From Pelagadaptatus sp034112445 (lineage in GTDB: Bacteria > Pseudomonadota > Gammaproteobacteria > Pseudomonadales > Cellvibrionaceae), in the NCBI GenBank assembly GCA_034112445.1, contig JAWUVI010000014.1:1-64000 (forward strand): a stretch of DNA of 64,000 bases, written 5' to 3'. A program made the position numbers and the translations under genes. This document shows positions 24,016 to 32,893 of this stretch, in pieces. Under the pieces are notes generated by a model. It had not been told where the DNA came from. It saw only the letters and a program-made list of their open reading frames with translations, and ran no database searches. The stretch's first letter is position 1, and each line of letters starts with the position of its first letter.

Positions 24016-26625
24016 TTGGAACCTACTCCTATATCAACACCTAAATCAAACCAGTTGCAGGGCTTTTTACTTACGCGCCAGTGGCGTGATGTTATTGGTT
24101 CGAATCTTTTTAGGCTTAAGCAATTACAGTTAAAATTTTGGCTAAGTACCGATCAGGGGCCGGTTCAACTTATATTTGATCAACAGCCAGCCGTTCTTTT
24201 TATTGCCGCACGTGATGAAGATAAAGCTCATAACGTACTGCTTCGTGTGCTGGGTGTATCGGCCAGCCATTCATCGGTCATTCCAGCATGGGAAATTAAA
24301 TCTCTTAACTTAAAAAACTTTAATCACCAGCGTGTTGTGGGGGTTTATTTTCGTGAGCAGCGAGCTCTTTATAAAGCTCGTGAATCGATAAAACGTTCTG
24401 GAATAGAAGTATTAGAGTCCGATATAAATCCGGCCGATCGTTTTTTGATGGAAAGATTCATCACCGCAGGCATATCCGCTAAAGGAGAGCTTTTAGAAGA
24501 GCATGGCTCTTTTGTAATGCGCAATCCAGAGCTGGTTCCAGCGGCGTCTATATCACCAGCATTTAAAGCCGTATCTCTCGATATAGAAACTGATTTGGCT
24601 GGCGATTGTCTTTACTGTATTGGTGTCACCGTTGCTTATACAAAATCGTTAGACAGTAAAGCCGGTATTAAAGACAGTAAAGCCGGTATTAAAGACAATA
24701 AAGTAAGTCTTGCAGGCAATGAAGTAATCGAACGTCGTGTTTTTATGGTTGGCGATCTACCGGAGCCTAACTCCCCTGAGTATTTGGTTTATTGCCAAAA
24801 TGAAAAAGACTTATTGAATGATTTCTTAACGTGGTTTTCTGAGTGTGATCCAGATTTAATCATTGGCTGGAATGTGATTAATTTCGATTTACGTTTTTTA
24901 CAAAAAAAAGCGGATCAGTGGCATATAAAATTGTTGATGGGGCGTGGTAATCGAACCATAGATTGGCGTCAGTCTAGAAATGACGAAGAGCATTATACTC
25001 TGTGTATTCCTGGTCGGCCGGTATTAGATGGAATTGATACTCTTAAATCAGGCACTTTTCAATTCGAGAGTTTCTCTCTTGATTTTGTTGCCCACGAAGT
25101 CTTACAACGAGGTAAGTTAGTTCATGATGTTGAGAATAGAACTCGTGTCATTAGTGAACAATTTATATCAGATAAAATTTCTTTAGCTCGTTATAACTTA
25201 GAAGATTGTCAGTTGGTTTGGGATATATTTCAAAAACTTAACCTGTTCGATTTTGCTATCCAAAGAGCGAACTTAACCGGTTTGAGTTTTGATCGATTTG
25301 GCGGCTCGGTAGCGGCGTTTGATAATCGCTATTTACCACATTTGCATCGGGCTGGTTACGTTGCTCCTGCACTTGTAGAAGACCCAGAGGGTGTTGGTAG
25401 CCCAGGCGGTTATGTTATGGAATCGCTTCCGGGTTTGTATGAACATGTACTCGTTTTTGATTTTAAATCACTATATCCCAGCATTATCCGCACGTTCAAT
25501 ATTGATCCGCTTGCGAGGATTACTGGTATTGAGCACGAACAATCTTTTGGGGTGAAGCGTGATGCACAGTGGGATAAAAAAGAGACTCAAGAGGTCGATA
25601 GAGAGCTCTTGGTTCCAGGGTTTAATGGTGCGGTTTTTCTTAGGGAAAAAGCATTGCTACCTCATATTATCGGCGAGCTGTGGGATGCTAGAGACTTAGC
25701 TAAGCAGAAAAATAACTCAGCGTTATCGCAAGCTATAAAAATCATTATGAATTCATTTTATGGCGTTTTAGGTACACCGGGATGTCGCTTTTTTGATTAT
25801 CGTTTACCCAGTTCTATTACTCTACGTGGGCATGAAATTTTAACTCGGTCACGAGACCTGATAGAGGAGCAAGGGCATAAGGTTATTTATGGCGATACTG
25901 ATTCAGTTTTCGTCTGTTTAAATCATAGCGGCCAAGAAGCACTCGCGGAAATAGACTTGCGCGGCAAACAGCTGGCTAAATACCTTAACACTTGGTGGCA
26001 AGATTATTTACAAAACCAATATCACCTGCCCAGTTATCTAGAAATAGAATATGAAACTCATTATAGCCGTTTTGTTATGCCTACGATTCGAGGCTCTGAA
26101 ACAGGCAGCAAAAAACGCTATGCTGGTGTGGTAGAAAAGCCTGACGGCGATTCTGAAATTGTTTTTAAAGGATTGGAGGCCGCTCGTACCGATTGGACGC
26201 CACTAGCCAGACAATTTCAGCGCGATTTATATCAAAAAATATTCGACGATTTACCCGTGGATGATTTTATTCGGGAATTGGTAGAGTCAATCAAATCCGG
26301 CCAGCACGACGATGAATTATGGTATAGAAAGCGAATTCGACGCCGGTTAGAAGATTATAAACGGAATGTCCCGCCTCATGTTCAAGCGGCTCGAAAAGCC
26401 GATGCTTGGCTTTTGAAGGAGGGTTTATTGCCTCGTTATCAACGCGGTGGTTGGATTCAGTACGCATTAACCACTAATGGCCCTGAGCCAAAGGAGTGTA
26501 AAGTGTCAGCTTTCGATTATGACGAGTACGTGGAACGCCAAATAGCTCCTATTGTTGATGGTATTATGCATTTTAAAAATAGGTCGTTTTCAGATATAAC
26601 CGACAGTCAACTGGGTTTATTTTAA
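24016..26625 (+). CDS. polB: DNA polymerase II (family B)
   Basis: 869 residues, longer than the 783 of E. coli. The 3'-5' exonuclease shows SLDIET, NVINFDLRFLQ and YNLEDCQLV. The polymerase shows DFKSLYPSIIRTF (motif A), KIIMNSFYGVLGTPGC (motif B) and YGDTDSVFV (motif C). The C-terminus SQLGLF is a sliding-clamp-binding peptide, as in E. coli. No ATG fits: TTG 24016 is the most upstream option after an in-frame TGA at 24004, and TTG 24055 would begin MQGFLLTRQWRD, aligning with the E. coli start. Part of the extra length is a duplicated DSKAGIK peptide in the exonuclease domain. Confidence 0.95.
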   Translation: MEPTPISTPKSNQLQGFLLTRQWRDVIGSNLFRLKQLQLKFWLSTDQGPVQLIFDQQPAVLFIAARDEDKAHNVLLRVLGVSASHSSVIPAWEIKSLNLKNFNHQRVVGVYFREQRALYKARESIKRSGIEVLESDINPADRFLMERFITAGISAKGELLEEHGSFVMRNPELVPAASISPAFKAVSLDIETDLAGDCLYCIGVTVAYTKSLDSKAGIKDSKAGIKDNKVSLAGNEVIERRVFMVGDLPEPNSPEYLVYCQNEKDLLNDFLTWFSECDPDLIIGWNVINFDLRFLQKKADQWHIKLLMGRGNRTIDWRQSRNDEEHYTLCIPGRPVLDGIDTLKSGTFQFESFSLDFVAHEVLQRGKLVHDVENRTRVISEQFISDKISLARYNLEDCQLVWDIFQKLNLFDFAIQRANLTGLSFDRFGGSVAAFDNRYLPHLHRAGYVAPALVEDPEGVGSPGGYVMESLPGLYEHVLVFDFKSLYPSIIRTFNIDPLARITGIEHEQSFGVKRDAQWDKKETQEVDRELLVPGFNGAVFLREKALLPHIIGELWDARDLAKQKNNSALSQAIKIIMNSFYGVLGTPGCRFFDYRLPSSITLRGHEILTRSRDLIEEQGHKVIYGDTDSVFVCLNHSGQEALAEIDLRGKQLAKYLNTWWQDYLQNQYHLPSYLEIEYETHYSRFVMPTIRGSETGSKKRYAGVVEKPDGDSEIVFKGLEAARTDWTPLARQFQRDLYQKIFDDLPVDDFIRELVESIKSGQHDDELWYRKRIRRRLEDYKRNVPPHVQAARKADAWLLKEGLLPRYQRGGWIQYALTTNGPEPKECKVSAFDYDEYVERQIAPIVDGIMHFKNRSFSDITDSQLGLF
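24652..24693. repeat. 21-bp perfect coding tandem duplication in polB
   Basis: Units 24652-24672 and 24673-24693 are identical, and a third partial copy (GACAATAAAG) follows. They code DSKAGIK twice, in a loop between exonuclease strands where E. coli has a much shorter connection. Confidence 0.95.
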
Positions 26626-26647
26626 TAGACTGGGTTTGTTTTAACAG
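26610..26647. repeat. 19-bp tandem duplication spanning the polB stop
   Basis: ACTGGGTTT(A/G)TTTTAA(T/C)AG occurs at 26610-26628 and 26629-26647. The first copy encodes the end of the clamp-binding peptide and the TAA stop; the second repeats them as noncoding sequence with two changes. Confidence 0.93.
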
Positions 26648-26660
26648 TAAGGAATTCAAA

Positions 26661-27125
26661 ATGAGAAAGTATGTTATTCGAGTCAGTTGGGTGTTGGTTC
26701 TTCTGTTAGCGGGGTGTGAGACATTATCGCCTAATTATGAAACACCTACGTTGACGGTTACCGGAATTAAAGCATTACCGGCTCAAGGTTTTGAGCAACC
26801 GTTTGAAATAGGTTTAAAACTATTAAACCCCAACCCGGTAGCATTGAGTTTAAATGGCATGTCCTATCAACTTATCATTGAGGGGCATAAGTTGGCACAA
26901 GGTGTCTCCAATAATATCCCGTCTGCGCCTGCTTACGGTAGCACCGATTTCACCGTAGAGGTCTCAACCAATTTGTTTAAAGGCTTAAAGCTAGTACATG
27001 AACTTATGCAAAATCCTCGTGAAACGGTTAGCTATGAATTAGTGGCTAAGTTGGATATAGGTTGGGTGTTTCTGCCCAAGTTATCGGTGACTGAGAAGGG
27101 CGAAATAAACTTTTCGAAACCATAA
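26661..27125 (+). CDS. LEA type 2 family lipoprotein
   Basis: A 154-residue protein with a signal ending LLLAGCETL (lipidated Cys19). The mature domain is a beta-sandwich of the water-stress/LEA14 type: PTLTVTGIKAL, FEIGLKLLNPNPVALSLNG (the NPNP motif is typical) and STDFTVEVS. Bacterial members are envelope proteins of unclear role. AAGGA precedes the ATG. Confidence 0.82.
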   Translation: MRKYVIRVSWVLVLLLAGCETLSPNYETPTLTVTGIKALPAQGFEQPFEIGLKLLNPNPVALSLNGMSYQLIIEGHKLAQGVSNNIPSAPAYGSTDFTVEVSTNLFKGLKLVHELMQNPRETVSYELVAKLDIGWVFLPKLSVTEKGEINFSKP

Positions 27126-27201
27126 TTTCAGCGTTTCGGTAAGGAAGACTTGCTATACTTTAAGTAAGGGTAATACTAATTAATTTTATGGAGAATGAAT
27201 C

Positions 27202-27456
27202 ATGACCAATGATGAACTTAGGCAGCATATCGCAGAAACCAAGGTTTTAATGACTAAGGCACTTGGTTCCAAAGAGCATGATCTATTGAGTAATATTCTT
27301 AGCCGAGTGGTGGAGCCGAATACTCTGAAGAGCTCTGAGCGAGAGAGCTTGGCTGAACAGTTGGATTCTTCGGCTGTAGATTTTGAAATGGACCACCCTA
27401 ATATTGCGAAAGCGTTACGTGAGGTAGGTGATACCTTGAGTAAAATGGGCGTGTGA
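27202..27456 (+). CDS. DUF4404 family protein
   Basis: An 84-residue helical, acidic, soluble protein. The C-terminal FEMDHPNIAKALREVGDTLSKMGV resembles the conserved end of DUF4404. Function unknown. GGAG lies ahead of the ATG. It is probably cytoplasmic, with no signal peptide. Confidence 0.75.
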   Translation: MTNDELRQHIAETKVLMTKALGSKEHDLLSNILSRVVEPNTLKSSERESLAEQLDSSAVDFEMDHPNIAKALREVGDTLSKMGV

Positions 27457-27473
27457 TACCCAGTGCAAGAAGC

Positions 27474-27508
27474 TTAATGTGAGGCTTGCTAATACAAGCT
27501 CACATTAA
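27474..27508. terminator. Strong hairpin between convergent genes
   Basis: TTAATGTGAGGCTTG (27474-27488) pairs with CAAGCTCACATTAA (27495-27508) with one bulged base and a six-base loop. It lies in the gap between the DUF4404 and acyl-CoA synthetase genes. There is no U-tract on either strand, so termination is likely but not certain. Confidence 0.5.
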
Positions 27509-27521
27509 ATAACATAGATTC

Positions 27522-27559
27522 GCTTAAGGGTTAATGACCTGCTTAAGGATTAATGATCA
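27522..27559. repeat. 19-bp tandem duplication spanning the acyl-CoA synthetase stop
   Basis: GCTTAAGG-TTAATGA-C- occurs at 27522-27540 and 27541-27559 with three mismatches. The minus-strand stop (27543-27545) is inside the gene-proximal copy, and the other copy repeats the TAA. Confidence 0.9.
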
Positions 27560-29420
27560 GTTTAAACGAGTAACCGCCTAATTCTTCTTGAACTTTTTCT
27601 TGGTCTTGAACATCACAAATTACAGTAACGCACTGACCGAACTTCTTATCTATTTCAACGTTAACCTTAAATTCGTTTTTTAATAGACGCGACAATTCAG
27701 CGTTGACCATGTCGTCAATCAATGAGTTTCTTAGCGCCGGCTTAAATATTTTTCCCACCGCCGTGACAGGCATGGTATCGACAAGAATTACTTGTTTGGG
27801 GACCGCGGCACGCTCATGAATATTAAGCTTACCAAATTCAATAAGGTCAGCTTCTGTTTCGGTCGCGTCAGGATTGAGCTGAATATAAACAATCGGTAAT
27901 TCCCCAACGCGTTTATCAGGTTTGCCAATAGCCACAGCCTCCATCACAGAATCGTGATGATAATAGGCTTCTTCAATCATCTGTGGGTCGATGTTATGGC
28001 CACCGCGAATAATTAAGTCTTTGCTGCGGCCGGTTAACCATAAGTAGCCGTCTTCATCTAGTCTCCCAAGATCACCGGTGTTAAACCAGCCGTCTTCAAC
28101 CCACTGGCCATCATTTTGCTCGGCTTGTTTGTAGCCGCTAAAAACATTTGGGCCGCTAATACACAGCTCACCTGATTCATTAACGTCACACTCTCTTACG
28201 AACTTCCCGTTCTCGTCAACATCGACAACACGAAACTTAAGGTAGGGGAGTGGTAAACCAACTGATCCCACTTTTCTAACACCGTATTTAGGGTTGGCCG
28301 AACTGGCGCAAGTACCTTCGGTTTGGCCGTAACCTTCGATCAATATAATGCCGGTTTTGGCTTCGAATTTTTTGATGAGTTCAGTGGCTAGTGGGGCTGC
28401 ACCACATAAGGCAACATCCAAGCTTGAAAGGTCGTAATCTTCAGAAGGTATGGTCATTAAGCCGCTGAGAATTGTGGGTACACAGCTGAAAAAGGTGATT
28501 TTGTGTTTTTCAATGAGGGCCCAGAAATTCTCTATCACAGCAGGTGTTCGGTAACCCGCAGCGGTAGCGATAATAACTTGAGCACCATTCATCCATGGCG
28601 ATAAGCCCGTAACGAATACGCCGTTAACATGAAATAACGGTAGGCCACACAAGCATGAGCTGGTCTCGTTAATTTCTAAGCTTGTAGACATTTGGTAGCA
28701 ATTCATTATTTCGTTGGCGTGTGTGTGCGGTGCTAATTTTGGTGTTCCAGTTGTTCCGCCAGTATGGAAATAAGAAGCGATATCAGTTGGGCTAATGGTT
28801 CGGCCACTGATCAGTGAATCGTCAGGCTGACGGCTAATCAGTTGTTCAAAATCCAGTACGGCGTCATTTAGGTAGCCCATTTGATTGGGCGGATTAGACA
28901 CGTTGACGGTGATGATATAATCAAGCGAGTCGACTTTATGCATAAGGAGTTGAGCTTTGTCCCATAAATCGCTTCCTGGTGTGGGAGCCATAGTGACTAA
29001 AACTTTAGATTGAGCTTCGTTGAGGATAGAAGCTATGTGATCAACATCTAATAAGGGGTTAATAGGATTAAATATACCTGCGGCTTCAGCGCCCCAAATA
29101 GTAAAATGAGTATGGGGCAGGTTCGGCAGCATCATAGAAACAACGGTATCGGCTGTAACACCAAGCTCATGAAATGCGTTAGCCGCCTGGGTGACTTTGG
29201 CAAACAGCTGACGATAAGAAAAATCGAAAGAGTCCTCTTCTACTGCCCCTGTTGGTAAAAATTTTAAGGCAATACGGTCTTCGAAATCCGCTGCGGATTG
29301 CTTGAGTAATTGATACGTACTTGTTGGCAGTGGTAAATCATTAATATCGATTTCTTCAAGAGTCTGGATATCAGCCATGTTGGTGATTTTATGCCCTGCC
29401 ATAGGGAAGTAATTAGTCAT
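27543..29420 (-). CDS. Acyl-CoA synthetase / AMP-dependent ligase
   Basis: A 625-residue ANL-superfamily enzyme: the P-loop-like FHTGGTTGTPKLAPHTH, the AMP-contact motif GYGQTEGT, NTGDLGRLDEDGYLWLTGRSKD in the hinge, and PVTAVGKIFKP with the C-terminal catalytic Lys. It activates a carboxylic acid to acyl-AMP and then acyl-CoA. The chain specificity cannot be read. Its divergent neighbour is an aldehyde dehydrogenase, whose acid product could be the substrate. The start at 29420 (MTNYFPMAGH) is accepted; an ATG 14 codons later is possible. Confidence 0.88.
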   Translation of the reverse strand: MTNYFPMAGHKITNMADIQTLEEIDINDLPLPTSTYQLLKQSAADFEDRIALKFLPTGAVEEDSFDFSYRQLFAKVTQAANAFHELGVTADTVVSMMLPNLPHTHFTIWGAEAAGIFNPINPLLDVDHIASILNEAQSKVLVTMAPTPGSDLWDKAQLLMHKVDSLDYIITVNVSNPPNQMGYLNDAVLDFEQLISRQPDDSLISGRTISPTDIASYFHTGGTTGTPKLAPHTHANEIMNCYQMSTSLEINETSSCLCGLPLFHVNGVFVTGLSPWMNGAQVIIATAAGYRTPAVIENFWALIEKHKITFFSCVPTILSGLMTIPSEDYDLSSLDVALCGAAPLATELIKKFEAKTGIILIEGYGQTEGTCASSANPKYGVRKVGSVGLPLPYLKFRVVDVDENGKFVRECDVNESGELCISGPNVFSGYKQAEQNDGQWVEDGWFNTGDLGRLDEDGYLWLTGRSKDLIIRGGHNIDPQMIEEAYYHHDSVMEAVAIGKPDKRVGELPIVYIQLNPDATETEADLIEFGKLNIHERAAVPKQVILVDTMPVTAVGKIFKPALRNSLIDDMVNAELSRLLKNEFKVNVEIDKKFGQCVTVICDVQDQEKVQEELGGYSFKLIINP

Positions 29421-29619
29421 AAAAAGCCTTTTGTGTTCGAGTTGTTCGCGTAAAAAAATAAGAATAAATTAAATCTATCTATCTGGTAAGGCAGTTTTTG
29501 GCGCATAAGGTCAAATTAAACCGAAATGCCGGTGTTATGATGCTGTTCAGTTAGCGCGTACCGTTTTTTTTATTGGTTAATCGCCAAACCCATTAAAACC
29601 TCTTAAGAAGGATGATTCA

Positions 29620-31062
29620 ATGAATGCCGTAAATGACAACATCAAGCCTGAAGTATCAGACATGCTGAATGCTACGTTCCAAAAACAGCGCAAAGAATTT
29701 TTATCTAAATCCTCGCCTGATTATAAGCAACGGATTGATGATTTAAAAAGCTTAAAACGTATGCTAACTGAAAATAAAGAAGATGTTATTGATGCGTTGA
29801 ATCAAGATTATGGCAATCGTTCACGCTTTGATTCGTTGTTTGCAGAATTCATTGCTTCATTAGATGGTATTGATGATGCCATCAAACATTTGAAAAAGTG
29901 GATGAAAGTAGAAAAGCGCCATATCGACCGCATGATGTATCCAGGTGCTAAAAACCGTGTTATTCCACAGCCATTAGGTGTTGTGGGTATGATTGTGCCA
30001 TGGAATTTTCCAATCAATTTAAGCTTTGCTCCGCTGACAGGCGCATTTGCGGCAGGTAATACTGCTATGGTCAAAATGTCTGAAAATTCTATCGCGCTAT
30101 CACGTTTATTGATTAAAGTGTCTGGAAAGTACTTCCCTGAAACGAAGCTGGCTTTCTTTGAGGAAACCGGTGGCGTTGGTGTTGAATTTTCACAAATCCC
30201 ATTTGATAAAATGGTATTTACAGGATCTGGCCCTACCGGCAGAAAGGTGATGGAATCAGCGGCTAAAAACTTAACCCCAGTTATTCTAGAGTTAGGTGGT
30301 AAGGCGCCAGCGGTAGTTGATCCGAATTTTCCAGTGGATAAAGCGGTCGAGCGCATTATGTTTGTGAAGCAATTTAATGCGGGGCAAATTTGTACCAACG
30401 TTGATTATGTGTTCGTTCACGAAACTCAAAAAGAGAGCTTTATTCACAGTGCTAAAGCGTGGGCTAATACACACGTACCAGATATTAATAGCACCGATTT
30501 CACCTCAATTATTGACGATGCTTCTGTCGTTAGATTGCAAAATACCGTTGAAGATGCAAGAGCTAAAGGTGCGACCGTTATTAACTTGAATGGTCAGGAA
30601 GTTAATGTAGAAAAACGTAAGTTTCCTCTAACCATAGTGACCGATACAACTGAAGATATGTTTATCAGTTCGCGTGAGACTTTTGGTCCTATCTTAATGA
30701 TTAAGACTTATCGTGATGCAGACGAAGTTATTCAGTACATTAACGACCGTGATCGACCATTAGCTTTTTACCCGTTTACCAACGACAAAAAATTGGCTGA
30801 CTTATATATAGATCGAGTGATGTCCGGAGGTGTCAGTGTAAATGATGCTTTACTCCATGTGGCGCAGCATGACCTTCCTTTTGGTGGTGTGGGTCCAAGC
30901 GGTATGGGTCATTATCATGGCCGTGACGGTTTTATTTCCTTTTCTAAAATGCGTCCGGTGTTTTATCAGGCTGGCTTTACGGCCATCAGATATTTAGCTC
31001 CGCCTTACAGCAAGTTCACCATGGCATTACTTGAGTTTTTAGCAAAACTTAAAAGCCGTTAA
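29620..31062 (+). CDS. Aldehyde dehydrogenase (coniferyl-aldehyde-dehydrogenase-like)
   Basis: 480 residues with PLGVVGMIVPWNFPINL, the general-base Glu224 in LELGGKAPAVV and the nucleophile Cys258 in NAGQICTNVDYVF. The overall pattern, including the C-terminal stretch GFISFSKMRPVF, fits the coniferyl aldehyde dehydrogenase group, whose members also oxidise other aromatic and aliphatic aldehydes. A hydrophobic C-terminal end (FTMALLEFLAKL) might touch membranes. AGAAGGA precedes the ATG. Sits near two alcohol dehydrogenases and an acyl-CoA synthetase. Confidence 0.88.
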   Translation: MNAVNDNIKPEVSDMLNATFQKQRKEFLSKSSPDYKQRIDDLKSLKRMLTENKEDVIDALNQDYGNRSRFDSLFAEFIASLDGIDDAIKHLKKWMKVEKRHIDRMMYPGAKNRVIPQPLGVVGMIVPWNFPINLSFAPLTGAFAAGNTAMVKMSENSIALSRLLIKVSGKYFPETKLAFFEETGGVGVEFSQIPFDKMVFTGSGPTGRKVMESAAKNLTPVILELGGKAPAVVDPNFPVDKAVERIMFVKQFNAGQICTNVDYVFVHETQKESFIHSAKAWANTHVPDINSTDFTSIIDDASVVRLQNTVEDARAKGATVINLNGQEVNVEKRKFPLTIVTDTTEDMFISSRETFGPILMIKTYRDADEVIQYINDRDRPLAFYPFTNDKKLADLYIDRVMSGGVSVNDALLHVAQHDLPFGGVGPSGMGHYHGRDGFISFSKMRPVFYQAGFTAIRYLAPPYSKFTMALLEFLAKLKSR

Positions 31063-31076
31063 GCTTTTTAAATATC

Positions 31077-31118
31077 AAAAACTCCCATTGTAGCTAAGTC
31101 TGATGAGTGGGAGTTTTA
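31077..31118. terminator. Bidirectional intrinsic terminator
   Basis: AAAACTCCCA (31078-31087) pairs with TGGGAGTTTT (31108-31117) across a 20-base loop, giving a U-tract on both strands. It separates the aldehyde dehydrogenase from the convergent CbiX-like gene. Confidence 0.75.
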
Positions 31119-31138
31119 GAGCTTAGAGCTTAGAGTTG
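31118..31138. repeat. 7-bp tandem repeat at the cbiX-like stop
   Basis: AGAGCTT, AGAGCTT and AGAGTTG in tandem; the minus-strand stop at 31123-31125 lies across the first two units. Confidence 0.8.
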
Positions 31139-31509
31139 ATTATGGTGATGTGTTCTTTGATCAGCGCCGAGAGTAAGGAGCTACCTCCAAGGTACTCGAG
31201 TAAGTTAATCTCTATTGCTGGAAAATGATCGATGGCCTGAGCCACTTGGATGGGAATGTCCTTTCCTACGTGGCGGCCTTTATTGAAAAATAGAGGGTAC
31301 ACGTCAATATGCGACGCACCCATTTGAACGGCTTGGGTGCAAGCCTGCAGTAACGTAGGTTGAGCTTGCTCTAGTAACGCCGGAAGAACCTGCTGATAGT
31401 CAGTCATTTGCTGAGTTAGATTAGTGACTAATTGAAAAAACTCATCGTTAGCGCTATTTCGACGGCTACCGTGAGCTATGACAATAAGTGCTCGATTTTC
31501 CGTAGTCAT
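31123..31509 (-). CDS. CbiX-like sirohydrochlorin chelatase
   Basis: A 128-residue single-domain chelatase. Metal-site histidines are in IVIAHGSRR (near residue 13) and FFNKGRHVGKDIP (near residue 80). Small CbiX/SirB proteins of this size insert cobalt, iron or nickel into sirohydrochlorin for cobalamin, sirohaem or F430. No tetrapyrrole genes are adjacent. A sirohaem role would suit sulfite or nitrite reductases but is inferred. Confidence 0.82.
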   Translation of the reverse strand: MTTENRALIVIAHGSRRNSANDEFFQLVTNLTQQMTDYQQVLPALLEQAQPTLLQACTQAVQMGASHIDVYPLFFNKGRHVGKDIPIQVAQAIDHFPAIEINLLEYLGGSSLLSALIKEHITIINSKL

Positions 31510-31672
31510 TAGGGTTCTCCAAAATAAAAATTATCGTAGCATAGAGTACGGTTATCGTTGTAATGTAGCCGTAAATTTTTGTTCGTTGAACAAGTTGTTT
31601 GTTGTTGTTTATGTAGATAAACGTACGAATCAAATACCACTGAATATTTAATAATAATTAAGAGAGGGTCTA

Positions 31673-32881
31673 ATGTTTCAGCTTCAAATCGTGTTTTATA
31701 AATGTGTCATGTTCATAACAAAGTTGTTAGTTATGCTTATGCCTGAGTATAAACCTACGTTATACAGCGGCTCAGGGTCAGCGCTGAAATTAACCGAAAG
31801 CATGGCTCAATTGGGCAGCAAAAAGGTGCTGATCGTAACCGATAAAATATTGGTTGAATTAGGATTAGTTGAGCCGATTCAAAAATCATTAATTAAGCAA
31901 GGCCTTGAAGTTGTTATTTTTGATGGTGTTGAGCCTGACCCTTCTTTTAAAGTTGTCGAAGATGGTTTGGCGGTGTTAAAAGATAATAAATGTGACTCGG
32001 TCTTGGCTATTGGTGGCGGTTCATCAATTGATTCAGCCAAAGTTATGGCCTTATCAGCGTCTAATAATAAATCACCTAGGAATTTAGTCGGCATATTAAA
32101 AGGAAAGGTTCCCGCTTTGCCTTTGTACGCTATTCCTACCACGGCAGGCACTGGCTCAGAAGTGACTGTAGCGGCGGTAATTTCTGATTTGGATGCGGGC
32201 GAAAAGTGTTTGATTTTGGATCCTAAAACGGTTCCTTTAGCCGCCGCGTTAGATCCTGACTTAATGAAAGGTATGCCGCCTCATATTACCGCGGCTACTG
32301 GTATGGATGCGTTGACCCATGCAGTCGAAGCTTATATCTCGTGCTTTGCTTCTAAAACAACCGATATGTACGCACTGGCAGCGGTTAAGTTGATAATGAA
32401 AAATTTAACCAAAGCTTATGATAAGGGCGCTGATATTGACGCTAGAAACTCTATGGGGCTGGCGTCGTTTTACGCAGGTTTGGCCTTTACTAAAGCGTTT
32501 GTAGGCTATGTTCACGCTATATCGCATCAATTTGGTGGCCGCTACCATACCCCGCACGGCCTTGCTAATGCTATTGTTTTACCTTACATCCTTGAATACT
32601 CAAAACCAGAAGTAGCTGCTCGTTTAGCAACTTTGGCAATTGAATGTGATTTGGGTGAACGCTCAGAAAGTGATTGGGTACTTGCAGAAAAATTCATTAC
32701 TCGTATTAAAGAAATGAACGAGCATATGAAAATACCAACTCAACTTGAAGCTCTTAAAGAAGGCGATGTTGTGGATATTGCTAAAGGAGCCTTAAAAGAA
32801 GCACATTACACGTTTCCGGTACCACGCTATATGGATCAAGCGGAATGTGAGAAGTTATTAAGACGCTTAATCAAGCGCTAA
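31673..32881 (+). CDS. Iron-containing alcohol dehydrogenase with hydrophobic N-terminus (copy 1)
   Basis: A 402-residue group III alcohol dehydrogenase. The NAD site is IGGGSSIDSAK and the metal ligands lie in GMDALTHAVEAY and YVHAISHQFGGRYHTPHG. Before the conserved start (YKPTLYSGSGSA), residues 1-25 form a hydrophobic stretch (IVFYKCVMFITKLLVMLM), unusual for this family, which could anchor the enzyme at the membrane and suit lipophilic alcohols. GAGAGGG precedes the ATG. It forms an operon with a close paralogue 12 bases downstream. Confidence 0.9.
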   Translation: MFQLQIVFYKCVMFITKLLVMLMPEYKPTLYSGSGSALKLTESMAQLGSKKVLIVTDKILVELGLVEPIQKSLIKQGLEVVIFDGVEPDPSFKVVEDGLAVLKDNKCDSVLAIGGGSSIDSAKVMALSASNNKSPRNLVGILKGKVPALPLYAIPTTAGTGSEVTVAAVISDLDAGEKCLILDPKTVPLAAALDPDLMKGMPPHITAATGMDALTHAVEAYISCFASKTTDMYALAAVKLIMKNLTKAYDKGADIDARNSMGLASFYAGLAFTKAFVGYVHAISHQFGGRYHTPHGLANAIVLPYILEYSKPEVAARLATLAIECDLGERSESDWVLAEKFITRIKEMNEHMKIPTQLEALKEGDVVDIAKGALKEAHYTFPVPRYMDQAECEKLLRRLIKR

Positions 32882-32893
32882 AAGGAATCTACT

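Noticed and set aside
29808..30398. Antisense frame of 196 codons opposite the aldehyde dehydrogenase
   Set aside because: It lies wholly inside a gene with clear catalytic motifs; its own translation shows no domain, and no ribosome site suits it.
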